A stretch of 64,000 bases of DNA from Mycocentrospora acerina (taxonomy: Eukaryota > Ascomycota > Dothideomycetes > Pleosporales). The stretch is from positions 310,451 through 374,450 of the forward strand of contig JAKUHH010000014.1 of the NCBI GenBank assembly GCA_022701365.1, in the 5' to 3' direction. Positions 34,119 through 44,193 of the stretch are shown here, in pieces. The number at the start of each line of letters is the position of its first letter. Positions within the stretch are counted from its first letter, which is position 1. A model generated the notes under the pieces. It was given only the letters and a program-made list of their open reading frames with translations. It searched no databases and had not been told where the DNA came from. The position numbers and the translations under genes are program-made.

Positions 34119-35945
34119 ATGAAACCCTCGAGTGCATCCTCGCTGTCCACGAGCTCGACGCTGCGCCCGCGGACACGGAGACTAATCAGTGTCGAGGACG
34201 ACATCTATGCGACAGACGGGAGTGACAGCGGACTCAGCAGAGGGGGCTCGAGGACCGCGTCGCCCGCTGCGACTCCGCACAGCAGCGCCACTTCCTCGTC
34301 GCGCGTCAACGCCACCTATGGCCCGTCGTCGTCGTTTGTGAGGTCTGCGGGCGCACAGACGACCAAGGCGACACGAGACACGTCCAAGGCGCTGACGGGC
34401 CTGTGGGGAAACTCGTGGTCGGCTATCCAAGGCCTAGCAGCCAACGTGCTGCGCACCGAGGGAGACACTCCAGAGTCGAGTGCTGCTCGAACGCGGCGAC
34501 CGCAGCATGGAAGGCGCACATCCACCAGCGCGCCTCCGCCAAAGCAATGGGGGCCTGCCGGCGCAGGCTCGCACGTGGGCGCTGGGCCACAGGAAGAGCG
34601 CGAGGCCATGGTCCGAGCAATGAAGCGCAAGGACTTGCTGACTGCCAACGAGCACCTGGTGCCAGACTCGGTTGGCCGCATTAAGCGCAGGAATTCAGAC
34701 GACCTTCACAGCACCTCTGCGCCGCCTAGCGAGCACGACGACCGCGACGCCCTCGTGTACATACACCATGTGCGGCCGCAGGACACGCTGGCGGGACTTA
34801 GCATCAAGTACAACTGCGAGCAGGGCGTGCTGTGCAAGTCGAACCGCATGTGGCCAAACGACAGCATACAGGTCAAGAAAACGGTTATGCTCCCTGTGGA
34901 TGCTTGTGGCATAAAAGGACGCCATGTGCCCGGACCAGACGTTCTACCAGACGAAGATCTGCTGCTGGGCGAGTATGGCAACGGCTCAAGCAGCAAGAGC
35001 CAACAAGAAGACACCAGCGGCCTACCTAATGGCTGGACCACTCCGCGACGAAAAGACACCGAAACAACCTCCGTCCGTTCATCAAACGCAGACGCAGAAC
35101 CACCCTGGAAACACGACTCATGGGTCCTCCTTCCCAACGACAAGAAACCAACGCAAATCGGCCGCATGCCTCGAAGAGCACTCGGCTTCTTCCCACCCGC
35201 ACGACGGAAATCTCTCGCCTTCTCAGAAGCATCGACGCCCCGACCGTCCGTAGATCTGCCCCGCTCCTCCACCTCTACCAACCCTCACTTGAGCTCGCCG
35301 TCGCAACCCACACGGCCCCGTGCATCGAGCAATATGTCCTCCATGTCAACACACAGCCGTCAGCGCAGTACATCGGGCAAAGCATGGGGCCTCCAAGGAC
35401 CCGGTGGTGTTGGCACGCTGGGTAGGAATGTGAGGAGTCCAGGGCCTGCGCAAGATGGTCTGAACAAGATGTTTGGCGCGCATCTACCGAGCATGGCGCC
35501 ACCTCCCGGGCAAGAGTATTTTACACCTTGGGCACCAAGTTTGTTAGACGCCGGGCCGGGCACTTCCAGTCAGTATGGAGGGTCTGGCGCCGTCACGCCA
35601 CTTGGAGGCCCAGGCCTGGATCTTCAAGAAATTGGTGGTGCGATTGAAGGCTGGGTCAGGAAAGTTGGTACCCAAGCGCATAAGCTACTAAACGAACCAA
35701 GTACACCTGGTCAGGGAAAGAGATCTGCCGTCCCTGTCATTGGCGCTGTCGGTGGTGATTTGGGTGATTTGATCGAACTCAGAGATGATGCATTTGAGAT
35801 TGGAGATGATGAGGGAGACAGGGGGAGGACACCGTCAAATGAGCGGTTGGGGGAGAGGGCAGAGCAGTATCAAAGTGCAAGACCGAATATCAATCTTGTG
35901 CTTCGGGAGAGAGGACGCAGAGGCGAAGGTGGGAAGAAGGACTGA
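34119..35945 (+). CDS. LysM domain protein, intracellular type
   Basis: Intronless, 608 aa from the first in-frame ATG (MKPSSASS). A single LysM module sits at about residues 212-262 (YIHHVRPQDTLAGLSIKYNC, then KSNRMWPNDSIQ and a VMLPV strand), a fold that binds N-acetylglucosamine polymers. There is no signal peptide or transmembrane segment. The rest is Ser/Pro-rich low-complexity sequence with many predicted phosphosites and a C-terminal acidic/basic segment. The layout resembles the LYSMD-type intracellular LysM proteins of eukaryotes, not secreted chitin-masking effectors. Its biochemical role is unknown. The ATG at 34119 was preferred because the longer open frame to 34,020 begins with GTG. 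Confidence 0.85.
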   Translation: MKPSSASSLSTSSTLRPRTRRLISVEDDIYATDGSDSGLSRGGSRTASPAATPHSSATSSSRVNATYGPSSSFVRSAGAQTTKATRDTSKALTGLWGNSWSAIQGLAANVLRTEGDTPESSAARTRRPQHGRRTSTSAPPPKQWGPAGAGSHVGAGPQEEREAMVRAMKRKDLLTANEHLVPDSVGRIKRRNSDDLHSTSAPPSEHDDRDALVYIHHVRPQDTLAGLSIKYNCEQGVLCKSNRMWPNDSIQVKKTVMLPVDACGIKGRHVPGPDVLPDEDLLLGEYGNGSSSKSQQEDTSGLPNGWTTPRRKDTETTSVRSSNADAEPPWKHDSWVLLPNDKKPTQIGRMPRRALGFFPPARRKSLAFSEASTPRPSVDLPRSSTSTNPHLSSPSQPTRPRASSNMSSMSTHSRQRSTSGKAWGLQGPGGVGTLGRNVRSPGPAQDGLNKMFGAHLPSMAPPPGQEYFTPWAPSLLDAGPGTSSQYGGSGAVTPLGGPGLDLQEIGGAIEGWVRKVGTQAHKLLNEPSTPGQGKRSAVPVIGAVGGDLGDLIELRDDAFEIGDDEGDRGRTPSNERLGERAEQYQSARPNINLVLRERGRRGEGGKKD

Positions 35946-36294
35946 AGTCGATATTGGGCGTTTGGGATCTGGACGTATTGGAAAGCATGACTGCTCTGTG
36001 TGGTCTTTTTGAGCGTATTCTAGCGCATCGCACTCTTGGTCAAAACGCAACTTGCATAGGCAATTACCAAGTAGGCTAAACGAACAGATAAGCATAGCAG
36101 TCGGGCATGTTTAATTTTTTTTCTCTCTTCGTTTCCACACGCGTGCAGTTGAAAGTGGGATGGATGCTCTCGGCCGGTCCCAGCATGTCATCCTGCCCGT
36201 GCACCTCCACTCCGTGATATATCGAACCAACCCCAAAAAAAATAACCTCCCCCAAAGCACACCAGCTCCGAGCAAGCCCTATCCAAACGTAGAA
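35946..36294. other. Intergenic region, LTA4H promoter
   Basis: No gene seen. An in-frame upstream ATG at 36160 could extend the following protein by 45 residues. Confidence 0.55.
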
Positions 36295-38721
36295 ATGAGG
36301 GCCATGACCGCAATTTCGACCCGCGCATTCTCATCGGCAAACTGTGGGTACACGAGGTCGTTACTTCGGATTGGCTCGGCATATCCCAGACGCTTGCCCC
36401 GATCTCAGTCATCATCATCATTATCCTCGTGTTATGCGAGGGTAGCCTCGCTGTCCACACTCTACGCCTCCACATCGCCGTCCCTTTTCTCTCCATTCTT
36501 GCTTTCTGCCACACCACCACCATTCCAGCGGAGAAATATACTCATGACCCGGAATATTCCTACAAGGGCTACTGCTTCCGAGTTCTCGACTTCTGCAAAA
36601 GCAATGGCGGCGACGGCGACGACCACGACGGTAACGAAGAGGGATTCGGGGGTGCAGGGTAGGACGCCGAGGGATCCCAACACGTTGTCTAATTATCATC
36701 AGTATGTGACGAGGCATACTAGTGTGGATTTTGAGTTGGACTTTGAGGGGAAGAGGTTGGTGGGGGGTGTGGAGTTGACGTTGGAGAGCTTGACGGACGA
36801 GCATGTGGGGAGCGTGGTGTTGGATAGTAGGTATGTTAATGGAGACGGCGGGTTAATTTCATGTGATAAATTTCATTTGATAGGAGGTTTTTTTAAAAAT
36901 CTCCTGAGTAGTATCAAGGGATGTCGTCGAGGGAGCGGTGGAATGAACTGGGTGCTAACGTTTTTGCCAGCTTTCTCGATATCGAGGATGTCAAGGTTGG
37001 TGGTAAGAGCGCGAGTTTCGAAGTTGGTGAGCGCGTGGAGCCCTACGGTTCTCCTTTGACTATCAGGCTTCCTGGAGCTTTCCCCAAGGGCCAGACTATC
37101 AGTGTTGAGATTGAGGTCTCCACGACGGATAAGTGCACTGCGCTGCAGTGGCTGACACCTGCTCAAACATCCAACAAGAAGCATCCGTTTGTGTTCAGCC
37201 AGTGCCAGGCTATTCACGCCCGCTCGGTATTCCCCTGCCAAGATACTCCTGATGTCAAGTCGACATTCAGCTTTGCTCTTCGCTCGCCATTGCCCGTTCT
37301 CGCTTCCGGTCTGCCCACCGGAGCAAGCGATTACCAACCGCCCAAGAAAGAAGGCCAACAAGGTACGCTAAAGTACACTTTTGAGCAAAAGGTCCCCATG
37401 ACTGTTTACCTCTTCGCCATCGCCAGTGGTGATTTGGCAAGTGCAAGCATTGGACCCCGTAGCACAGTCTGGACCGGACCCGAGGAATTGCTCGACTGCC
37501 AGCGCGAACTTGAAGGCGAGATTGAACCCTTCATGAACGCAATTGAGAGCATTGTTTCTCCCAAGTACCAATGGACACAGTACAATGTGCTCGTTTTGCC
37601 CCCGTCGTTCCCCTACGGAGGCATGGAGAACCCCGTCTGGACGTACGCAACGCCCTCCATCATTTCAGGTGACAAGCAAAACATCGATGTGGTTGCACAC
37701 GAGTTGAGTCATTCATGGTCTGGTAACCTTGTCAGTGCGGCAAGCTGGGAGCACTTTTGGCTGAACGAAGGCTGGACAATGTACTTTGAGCGCAGGATCC
37801 AGGCTGCGCTTCACGGCGAGGCACATCGCCATTTCTCTGCCATTATCGGCTGGAAGGCACTGGAAGAGTCCATCAAGAACTACGGCGAAGACCACGAGTA
37901 CACCAAACTCGTTGTCAATCTCAAGGGCCAGGATCCTGATGATGCTTTCTCAAGCATCCCTTACGAAAAGGGATTCCACGCGCTATACGCATTCGAGCTC
38001 CTCCTTGGAAAAAATGTGTGGGACACTTTCATCCCGCATTACTTCGAGACGTACAAGTTCAAGTCTGTGGATTCGTTTGAGTTCAAGGCCTGCATGATTG
38101 ACTTCTTCGCCAACAACAAGGATGCAAGCAAGAAGCTGGAGGAGTTTGACTGGGACAAGTTGTTCTACGCGCCTGGCTTCCCACCGAAGCCCGAATTCGA
38201 CGACTCGCTGGTAAAGGTCTGCTACGAGCTGGCCGACAAGTGGCAAGCCCACCTCTCCTCCGCTAGCGACCTCAAGCCCAAGGCTTCAGACATTGACGGC
38301 TGGGTGTCCAACCAATCCGTCGTCTTCCTCGAGCGTCTGCAATCCTTTGCTGACAAGTTCTCCCCCGAGACTGTCCATCTCCTCGGCGAGACGTACGGTT
38401 ACAACAGCACTCAGAACATCGAGGTCCTGTCCCGGTACCTGAACATTGGGCTCATGGCCAAGGTCAAGGAGACGTACCAGCCAGCTGCGGATCTGCTGGG
38501 CAAGATTGGTCGTATGAAGTTTGTGAGGCCAATGTACAAGCTGCTGAATGTTGCGGATCGCAAGTTGGCGGTTAAAACATTCGAGAAGAACATTGACTTC
38601 TATCATCCAATCTGCAGGTATGTTTTGTAGTCTGAGTCGAGTGGCGATTGAACGAATGCTAATTTCTTGTTATTATAGGCAGATGGTCGAGAAGGACTTG
38701 TTTGGCGAGGAGAAGAAGTAA
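36295..38721 (+). CDS. Leukotriene A-4 hydrolase / M1 aminopeptidase
   Basis: Exons 36295-36830, 36971-38617 and 38679-38721 give 741 aa with consistent phases. It is an M1-family zinc metallopeptidase of the LTA4H/Lap2 type, with aminopeptidase and epoxide hydrolase potential. The substrate-anchoring motif PYGGMENPVW is followed by the zinc site HELSHSWSGN with His422, His426 and, 18 residues on, Glu445 in NEGWTMYFER. The N-terminal saddle domain has PRDPNTLSNYHQYV and SFLDIEDVKVGG across intron 1, and the C-terminal helical domain ends with a short third exon. The first ~105 residues are extra relative to the usual ~610-660 aa. They are Arg/Ser-rich and nearly free of acidic residues, like a mitochondrial presequence. 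Initiation at a downstream Met (MTRNIP or MAATAT) would give a cytosolic form. Confidence 0.93.
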
Positions 38722-39193
38722 GCTGGATATATGTTGCAGCGGAAGGTATTGGGACTATTTCGGTATCTTTTGCAGGCGGAGTTCTGTTCTGTTCAGTGCA
38801 GTATCTTCAAACATGATTAAAAAAATACAATGAATACTAGCCATATCTATTTGATAGTGAGGCTGTCCACGTAACCTAATGGACTATAGATTTCCTAGTA
38901 ACATGGAATAAAGTGCTTCTCACCATCATGATGCGATCTTTACAGCTCCATCGCTACGAACAATACCGCCAGACAAACACGTCACTCCCGCCATGCAATT
39001 GGCCACAACTCTCCTCCAAGTCTCCACGTGCTATCGCGCAACAGCTACGCGTACCCCACCATGGCGCAAACACACCCCTCCCACCACACTCCCTTCCCTT
39101 CCCTTCCATCCCATCACCACCACACCCCCTATCCCTAACCCGCCTTCCCACCAAAAAAAAGCCCCCCGGAAAAAAGAGAGAAAGGGAAAAAAA
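38722..39193. other. Intergenic region
   Basis: No gene seen. It ends in a C-rich then A/G-rich leader directly before the rhodanese-like gene. Confidence 0.6.
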
Positions 39194-39673
39194 ATGTCCT
39201 CCCTAACCCTCACCTCCCTCTCCTACATCTCGCGCGACACCCTCGCTTCCACCATCCACTCCTCGCCGGACCAGACCCTCCCCTCCAACACCGCCGTCAT
39301 CGACGTCCGCGACAGCGACCACATCGGCGGGCACATCCGCGGCTCCACATGGGTGCCCAGCAGCACTTTGGACTACAAGACGCCGGAGCTGGTGCGCTCG
39401 CTGCGGGATAAGGAGGTTGTTGTTTTCCACTGTGCGTTGAGTCAGCAGAGGGGGCCGGGTGCGGCGTTGAGGTATTTGAGGGAGAAGGAGAAGGAGAAGG
39501 GGAGGGGGAAGGAGGATGAGGGGGAGGAGAAGGATGGAGATGGTGAGGGCGAGGGCGAGGGTAAGAGGAAACAGAGGGTTTATGTGTTGACTGGTGGGTT
39601 TGAGAAGTGGCAGGAGAAATATGGGGAGGATGAGAAGTTGACGGAGGGGTATCAGAAGGATCTTTGGGAGTGA
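39194..39673 (+). CDS. Small rhodanese/Cdc25-like phosphatase (arsenate reductase-like)
   Basis: Intronless, 159 aa. The single rhodanese fold has VIDVRDSDHIGGHIRGS early and the active-site loop HCALSQQRGP (Cys80), a CX5R loop like those of Cdc25 phosphatases, yeast Ych1 and Acr2-type arsenate reductases; it ends with YVLTGGFEKWQ. Tyrosine-phosphatase or arsenate-reductase activity is known for relatives and inferred here. A Lys/Glu/Gly-rich block (about 97-127) interrupts the helix between the active-site loop and the final strand and looks like an expansion of purine-rich DNA. The ATG at 39194 was chosen because the open frame upstream is low-complexity and has no conserved sequence. Confidence 0.85.
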   Translation: MSSLTLTSLSYISRDTLASTIHSSPDQTLPSNTAVIDVRDSDHIGGHIRGSTWVPSSTLDYKTPELVRSLRDKEVVVFHCALSQQRGPGAALRYLREKEKEKGRGKEDEGEEKDGDGEGEGEGKRKQRVYVLTGGFEKWQEKYGEDEKLTEGYQKDLWE

Positions 39674-39676
39674 GAT

Positions 39677-39700
39677 TTGGTTGGTTGGTTGGTTGGTTGG
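39677..39700. repeat. (TTGG)6 microsatellite
   Basis: Six TTGG units begin a few bases after the rhodanese-like stop codon. Confidence 0.95.
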
Positions 39701-39735
39701 AATGGAAAGGAAAGGAATAATGGGGAAGGAAGAAA

Positions 39736-39787
39736 GGAAGGAAGGAAGGAAGGAAGGAAGGAAGGAAGGAAGGAAGGAAGGAAGGAA
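39736..39787. repeat. (GGAA)13 microsatellite
   Basis: An uninterrupted GGAA tetranucleotide array of about 52 bp. Confidence 0.95.
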
Positions 39788-40006
39788 GAAAGGGAAAAGT
39801 TCGGGGGTTTTAGAGCAGACGACTTTGCCGATACGCAATGTGCATATGATACCACAGGCATGCATACATGTACTCTTTGGCAGTAATAAAGAAGAAGAAG
39901 GAAACACTACACTATATGGAATGAAATTTATTCATTGTATATGCATGCTGTATAACCCTTTGATAGAAGTATAAAAAAAATTGATTCATAGAGATGGAGA
40001 TGGGTA

Positions 40007-40519
40007 TCAACAACTCCCCACCCCCTGGTCTCTGTAATTCACCCTCTCATGCTCCATAATAGCCTGCACCTTCTTCGCACTCGCACTCCCGGTATCAAAC
40101 CGATACCCCAACCACTCCTTGACCAGGCGTCTCGCCAGCTCAATCCCCACGACCCTCTCCCCCATACACAGCACCTGCGCGTCGTTACTCAGTACCGCGC
40201 GCTCCACACTGAAGCTATCATGCGCCGTCACCGCGCGAATCCCAGGGACCTTGTTTGCTGCAATAGCGACGCCGAGGCCAGTCCCGCAGATGAGAATCGC
40301 ACGATCGGCTTTCCCTTCTGCGACGAGCTTGGCGGCGTCCACGGCGACGTGTGGGTAGGCGGTTTTGTCTGAGGATTCGGGAACGCCGACGTCGGTGATG
40401 CTGGAAACGAGGGGGGACGCCGCGAGGTCTTGTTTTATGGCGTTTTTGTATGAGACGCCTGCGTCATCGCAGCCGATTGCTATGCGGAGGGGGGGAAGGG
40501 GGGAAGACGAAGAAGACAT
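40007..40519 (-). CDS. RpiB/LacA/LacB-type sugar-phosphate isomerase
   Basis: Intronless, 170 aa. It starts at the ATG before a Ser run (MSSSSS). The fold is recognisable from LRIAIGCDDAGVSYKNAIK, the catalytic-loop ILICGTGLGVAIAANKVPGIRA (Cys78) and THE-like AHDSFSVERAVLSNDAQVLCMGERVVG. The family interconverts ribose 5-phosphate/ribulose 5-phosphate or other pentose and tetrose phosphates. In fungi most flux runs through RpiA-type enzymes, so this protein may instead act on a four-carbon or unusual sugar phosphate; that is an inference. It lies 76 bp from the end of a small orphan gene on the same strand. Confidence 0.92.
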   Translation of the reverse strand: MSSSSSPLPPLRIAIGCDDAGVSYKNAIKQDLAASPLVSSITDVGVPESSDKTAYPHVAVDAAKLVAEGKADRAILICGTGLGVAIAANKVPGIRAVTAHDSFSVERAVLSNDAQVLCMGERVVGIELARRLVKEWLGYRFDTGSASAKKVQAIMEHERVNYRDQGVGSC

Positions 40520-40595
40520 GATGCTGTGGTGTGGTGTGGTGCGGTGTGGTGAATTGAGGCGACTCAATATGGGGGAATGCGATATTGTAGAGGTT

Positions 40596-40985
40596 TCACA
40601 ATTCAGAAGTGTCGTATTTCTCTTCGATACTTTTGCCTCTTTTGATGTTGTTTTTGAGGCTCACTGTTCTGCCGCCGCTGTTGTTGTTATTATTATTATT
40701 GGTGATGCTGCGACTTGTTTCGCTGTGCGAATACGTGATTTCTCCCTCTGCAGTTCGAATCTTCTTGCCTGTTCCTTCAACCACACTGTCCACCGTCTTG
40801 TTTACAATATTCTCAAATGGCTTGCTCACGAAATTCAGATCCGTGTGTTCTCGAATCGGGCCCTTGGTCTCTAAAACTTTGACTCCTTCGTTACCAGCGA
40901 GATTGTGGTCGTGGACGCGTTGCCGGATGTGATCGACGTCCGAGTCGAGATTCAGTGAGAAGAGGGCGCGTTTTGGCGGTGTCAT
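40596..40985 (-). CDS. Small hypothetical protein (129 aa)
   Basis: Intronless frame with a true ATG. The first two-thirds (MTPPKRALFSLNLDSDVD, then KPFENIVNKTVDSVVEGTGKK) look like a folded or amphipathic helical protein. A run of seven Asn and a Lys-rich tail follow. There is no cysteine, no signal peptide and no membrane segment. I do not recognise a family. It is upstream of RpiB on the same strand with a 76-bp gap, so the RpiB promoter would have to lie within this gene or its 3' end, or the two may share a transcript. Confidence 0.55.
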   Translation of the reverse strand: MTPPKRALFSLNLDSDVDHIRQRVHDHNLAGNEGVKVLETKGPIREHTDLNFVSKPFENIVNKTVDSVVEGTGKKIRTAEGEITYSHSETSRSITNNNNNNNSGGRTVSLKNNIKRGKSIEEKYDTSEL

Positions 40986-41520
40986 TTTTGCGGGGGATTG
41001 AGGGGTTACTGGCTATATACGGGCAGGTGATGTCGTCGGGTGAATGCGAGCTGTGGTTGATGCAGGAGAATGCGGGGAGAGCGGAGATTGCTGCTTTGGG
41101 TATGCCGGTGGGGGGCAATGTCAGCTTTGATGCGTCGGTACTGTGACCGAGGTGTCGGTTTTGGTGCCGATGTAACTGATGATATTGATCACTGTTGTGT
41201 GGCAATGTCGTGAGCGGAGCATTGCGATGGTTTTGGTGCAGTTTGCTATTTCAGAACTGATGACATATGGTTGACGCAATAAGATCACCAACAACTGCGA
41301 CTTGAGAATATATACCGTACAACCTATTAATTAGCAAAGTTAATGATGAAGACTTGGGAATGGCTTTGCAGTGTAAATTTCTTGGATCCTCTTCTTCCCT
41401 TTCTAATGCGCTTACTAGAGTCTTTTGCGCTGCGCCAATACAAATATATAAAAAAAGACATAAACATGATACAATACATCCTCCCACATATTACCAACGC
41501 CATTTCCAAATCATCCTCGT
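40986..41520. other. Intergenic region
   Basis: No gene seen. It should carry the promoter of the 129-aa gene and the 3' end of the thioredoxin-repeat gene. Confidence 0.6.
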
Positions 41521-43766
41521 TCAGTCGTGCTTGGAGAGTCCCTGTCCTCCTCCGTTGCTCATCCCTAACAGTCCGTCTTTCTCTCCGGCGTGGAAGAATG
41601 TACCATTGTTACCAAACACCCTTCTCCTCATTCTTGACCTGCCAAACAAGCTCGCGGCCAGGGTGAATCCAATAGCCATGATGACCGCAATGATTGGGTG
41701 ATTACTGGAGAATCGGCGGATGGACAAGAAGAAGCGCTGGAAGGTGCCTGCTGTGGACTTTGAGGGAATCTTGGGCGGATTTTGAGTAACTTTGTTAATG
41801 GTCTCGAGGATAGAGGTACGGCTAGGACGGATGGGTTCACCGGAGATGGTGGTGTCCCAAAAACGGCGATTCTATCAATGTTAGTATTGATAATCGAGGC
41901 TGCAGGGGCACACTTACGTCTTCATCGTTGATGATGACTTTCTCTCCATCCTTTACAGTGATGCCATACGTGGTCCTTACCCAACGCTCCCAGAACACAC
42001 CATCAACCCAGGCGAATCCAACTTGCGTACGCTTAATCTCGTTCATGTCAATGCGGATGCCCTTTGCATTGCCGAGAGCTTTCTCGTCATTTTTGTCCTC
42101 GGCCTCTTCAATGCGCAGTTGCTTTGCGTCGCGCAGCTCTTGTCGTTCAAGCTGGAACAAGTTGTCTTGCTTCTCGATCCACTCCAGCGCCGCGCTCTTC
42201 ATCTCTCGCTTAGAGAGAATAAACTCGTCGGATCGCTCTCTGCTCAGAATACCCAGGACAACAAGTTTGCCAGCCATGATCTCGTGTGCGTTTGAGGATG
42301 TCATCTCAGGAACGATAGGTAGCCAGACCGATTTCATCCAGGTAAGGACCTGCCTGGAGTCGCGCATCTCCTTGGGGGTGATTGGCGGGTAGTACGTGGG
42401 CTTTCCATCTCGCGATACCATCAGACGGGGCCAAGTTGAGATCTTGAAGCGCTCGGACATGGCCTTGTCGTTTGTCTTTACTATTTTAGCTTTTCCAACC
42501 AAACTGAGGGTCAAGCGTTCTAGGGCCAAGAAATCCTCAGACGTAGTCGCAACGTCGTGGAAATAGACAAAGATGACTTCCTCCGTCTCCTCCATCTTCT
42601 TGAAGCTCGCAAGGTCGACCTCGGGAACACCTGCGCCAATCGCCGTCGCTTTATCGGCATAGTCCAAAAGGTCACCGAGTCCTCGCAAGCCTTCGTACTC
42701 GATGCGCTCGCCGCCACGGAAGAACAGCATGGTAGGATAGCCCTTGACTCCTGCGTCCTTGCAAAGCCTCTTCTCGACGTCACAATTGACCTCTCCAATG
42801 TTGAGCTTCCCCTGCATCTGGCGAGCCATGTTGGACCAGGTCGGTGCCAGGGCCTGGCAGTGATGGCACCACGGCGCGTAAAACTTGATGAACCAGGGAT
42901 CAAGCGTGTTGGTGACGACCTTTTGGAACTTCTCAGCGGTAAGTATTTCGACGACACCAGATGGGTTTGCATTAGAGGCAGGCTTCGCAGGTGTAGGTTT
43001 GGCGACTGCCTTGGATGGCTCGCTCTTGGGTGTTGCGCTGGGTGTCGACGTAGCCTTGACTGCCTCCGTTTTGGTATCGGCATCCTTGGATTTGACCGCC
43101 GCTTCAGTCTCTGGGCCAGCTTCGACAGACTTGTCTCCAGCCTTTGGCAGTTTGGGACCTCCCTCCTTGCGCGAGCCAGGTCTGATGGACTCCAAGAGAC
43201 CTTCGACCCATTTGCTCATTTCTTTCATGCTCTTGGTCCCCATTTCTCTTTGCTTCTCCTTGCCGTCGACCACGTACAGCATGGTAGGGAAGCTGAGGAT
43301 GTCATGGGCCTTGCACAAGTCGGCGTATGCTACACAGTTGACCTTTGCAAACTTGAAGTCGTAGAAGCGTGTAAAGGAATTGAGGGAGTCGGCCTTTGAG
43401 TCTTCCTTGGAGGCCAGCGGCTTGGACGTGTAGTAGAACTCGTATGCCGTCTGGTAGGTTGGCTTGAAGCGCATGCAGTGCGAGCAGAAGGGAGAGTAGA
43501 ACTCGACGATCCTGGCAGCGTGTTAGTGCAAGTGCGGAGAAGGGCGGGCGAGAGCTGGCGCACCAGTTTCCCTGGCTGATGCTGGAATCGAGGTCCTTGA
43601 CGCCGAGCTGGATCATGGGGGGCACTGGCTGGCCGTTGAAGATGGTGTCGGGCTCCTTTTCGTCCAGGCCATCGTCTGCGTCGGGCTTGTTGGCGGCAGG
43701 CGTGTCTGCGGCAAGTGTGCATGCAATTGCCGCCAGCGACAGGAGGGTGCGGAATACGGAGCGCAT
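41521..43766 (-). CDS. Thioredoxin-repeat ER membrane oxidoreductase (PDI-related, Eps1/TMX-like)
   Basis: Exons (minus) 43766-43564, 43511-41918 and 41871-41521 give 715 aa with consistent phases. A signal peptide (MRSVFRTLLSLAAIACTLA) precedes a first thioredoxin domain with FYSPFCSHC (Cys77/Cys80). An Ala/Lys/Pro-rich linker follows, then a second thioredoxin domain with FYAPWCHHC (Cys283/Cys286) and the cis-Pro segment GYPTMLFF. A redox-inactive thioredoxin-like region comes next. The last exon carries one transmembrane helix (HPIIAVIMAIGFTLAASLFG) and a basic tail (RSRMRRR). This is the plan of ER membrane-anchored protein disulfide isomerases. The vicinal His residues (CSHC, CHHC instead of CGHC) should shift the redox potential. 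It is divergent from the complex I subunit gene. Confidence 0.9.
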
Positions 43767-44193
43767 GGCGGCGGTGGTGGACGGCCTGTGGGAAGCAGCG
43801 GGCTGTCGAGCAAGAGGGAGGTGCCAAGCGAGCGTGAGTGGCCCCTCGTAGTTGGGGTGTGGTTGTGGGTGTGGTTGTATTCTGGCTGTGGGCGTGGTTG
43901 TATTCTGGTGGCTGTGAGTGTGGTTGTACTCCTCTTCCTCTTCCTGCTCTTGCTCCTGGTCCTATTCCTCTTCCTGGTCCTGTTCCTGTGGCGGGCGGGC
44001 GGTGTTGGCGGAGAGTCGGGCTGCTGCCACCTTCGTCTTCCCATTCACGCGTCCCTCTGGCCTCTCCCTCTCTGGGGCGACAGGGATGTGCCACTAGCGC
44101 CGTCCGCCAGGCGCAACCACAATTGACGGCATCACGACTCCGCCCAAGCCCACCCATTGCGCCGCAACCCCACTCCCGACCACTCCCGCAACC
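43767..44193. promoter_or_regulatory. Divergent promoter between ER thioredoxin gene and complex I subunit
   Basis: This 427-bp spacer between two start codons contains imperfect repeats of GTGGTTGTATTCTGG (about 43,870-43,930) and a CTCTTCCT/CCTGGTCCT-rich run (about 43,930-43,990). These repeats generate long spurious open frames on both strands. No specific factor site is assigned. Confidence 0.6.

Larger units (their letters stand above)
39674..40006. other. Convergent intergenic region with simple repeats
   Basis: It holds the 3' ends of the rhodanese-like gene (+) and RpiB (-). It contains a TTGG array and a GGAA array. No gene seen. Confidence 0.7.
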
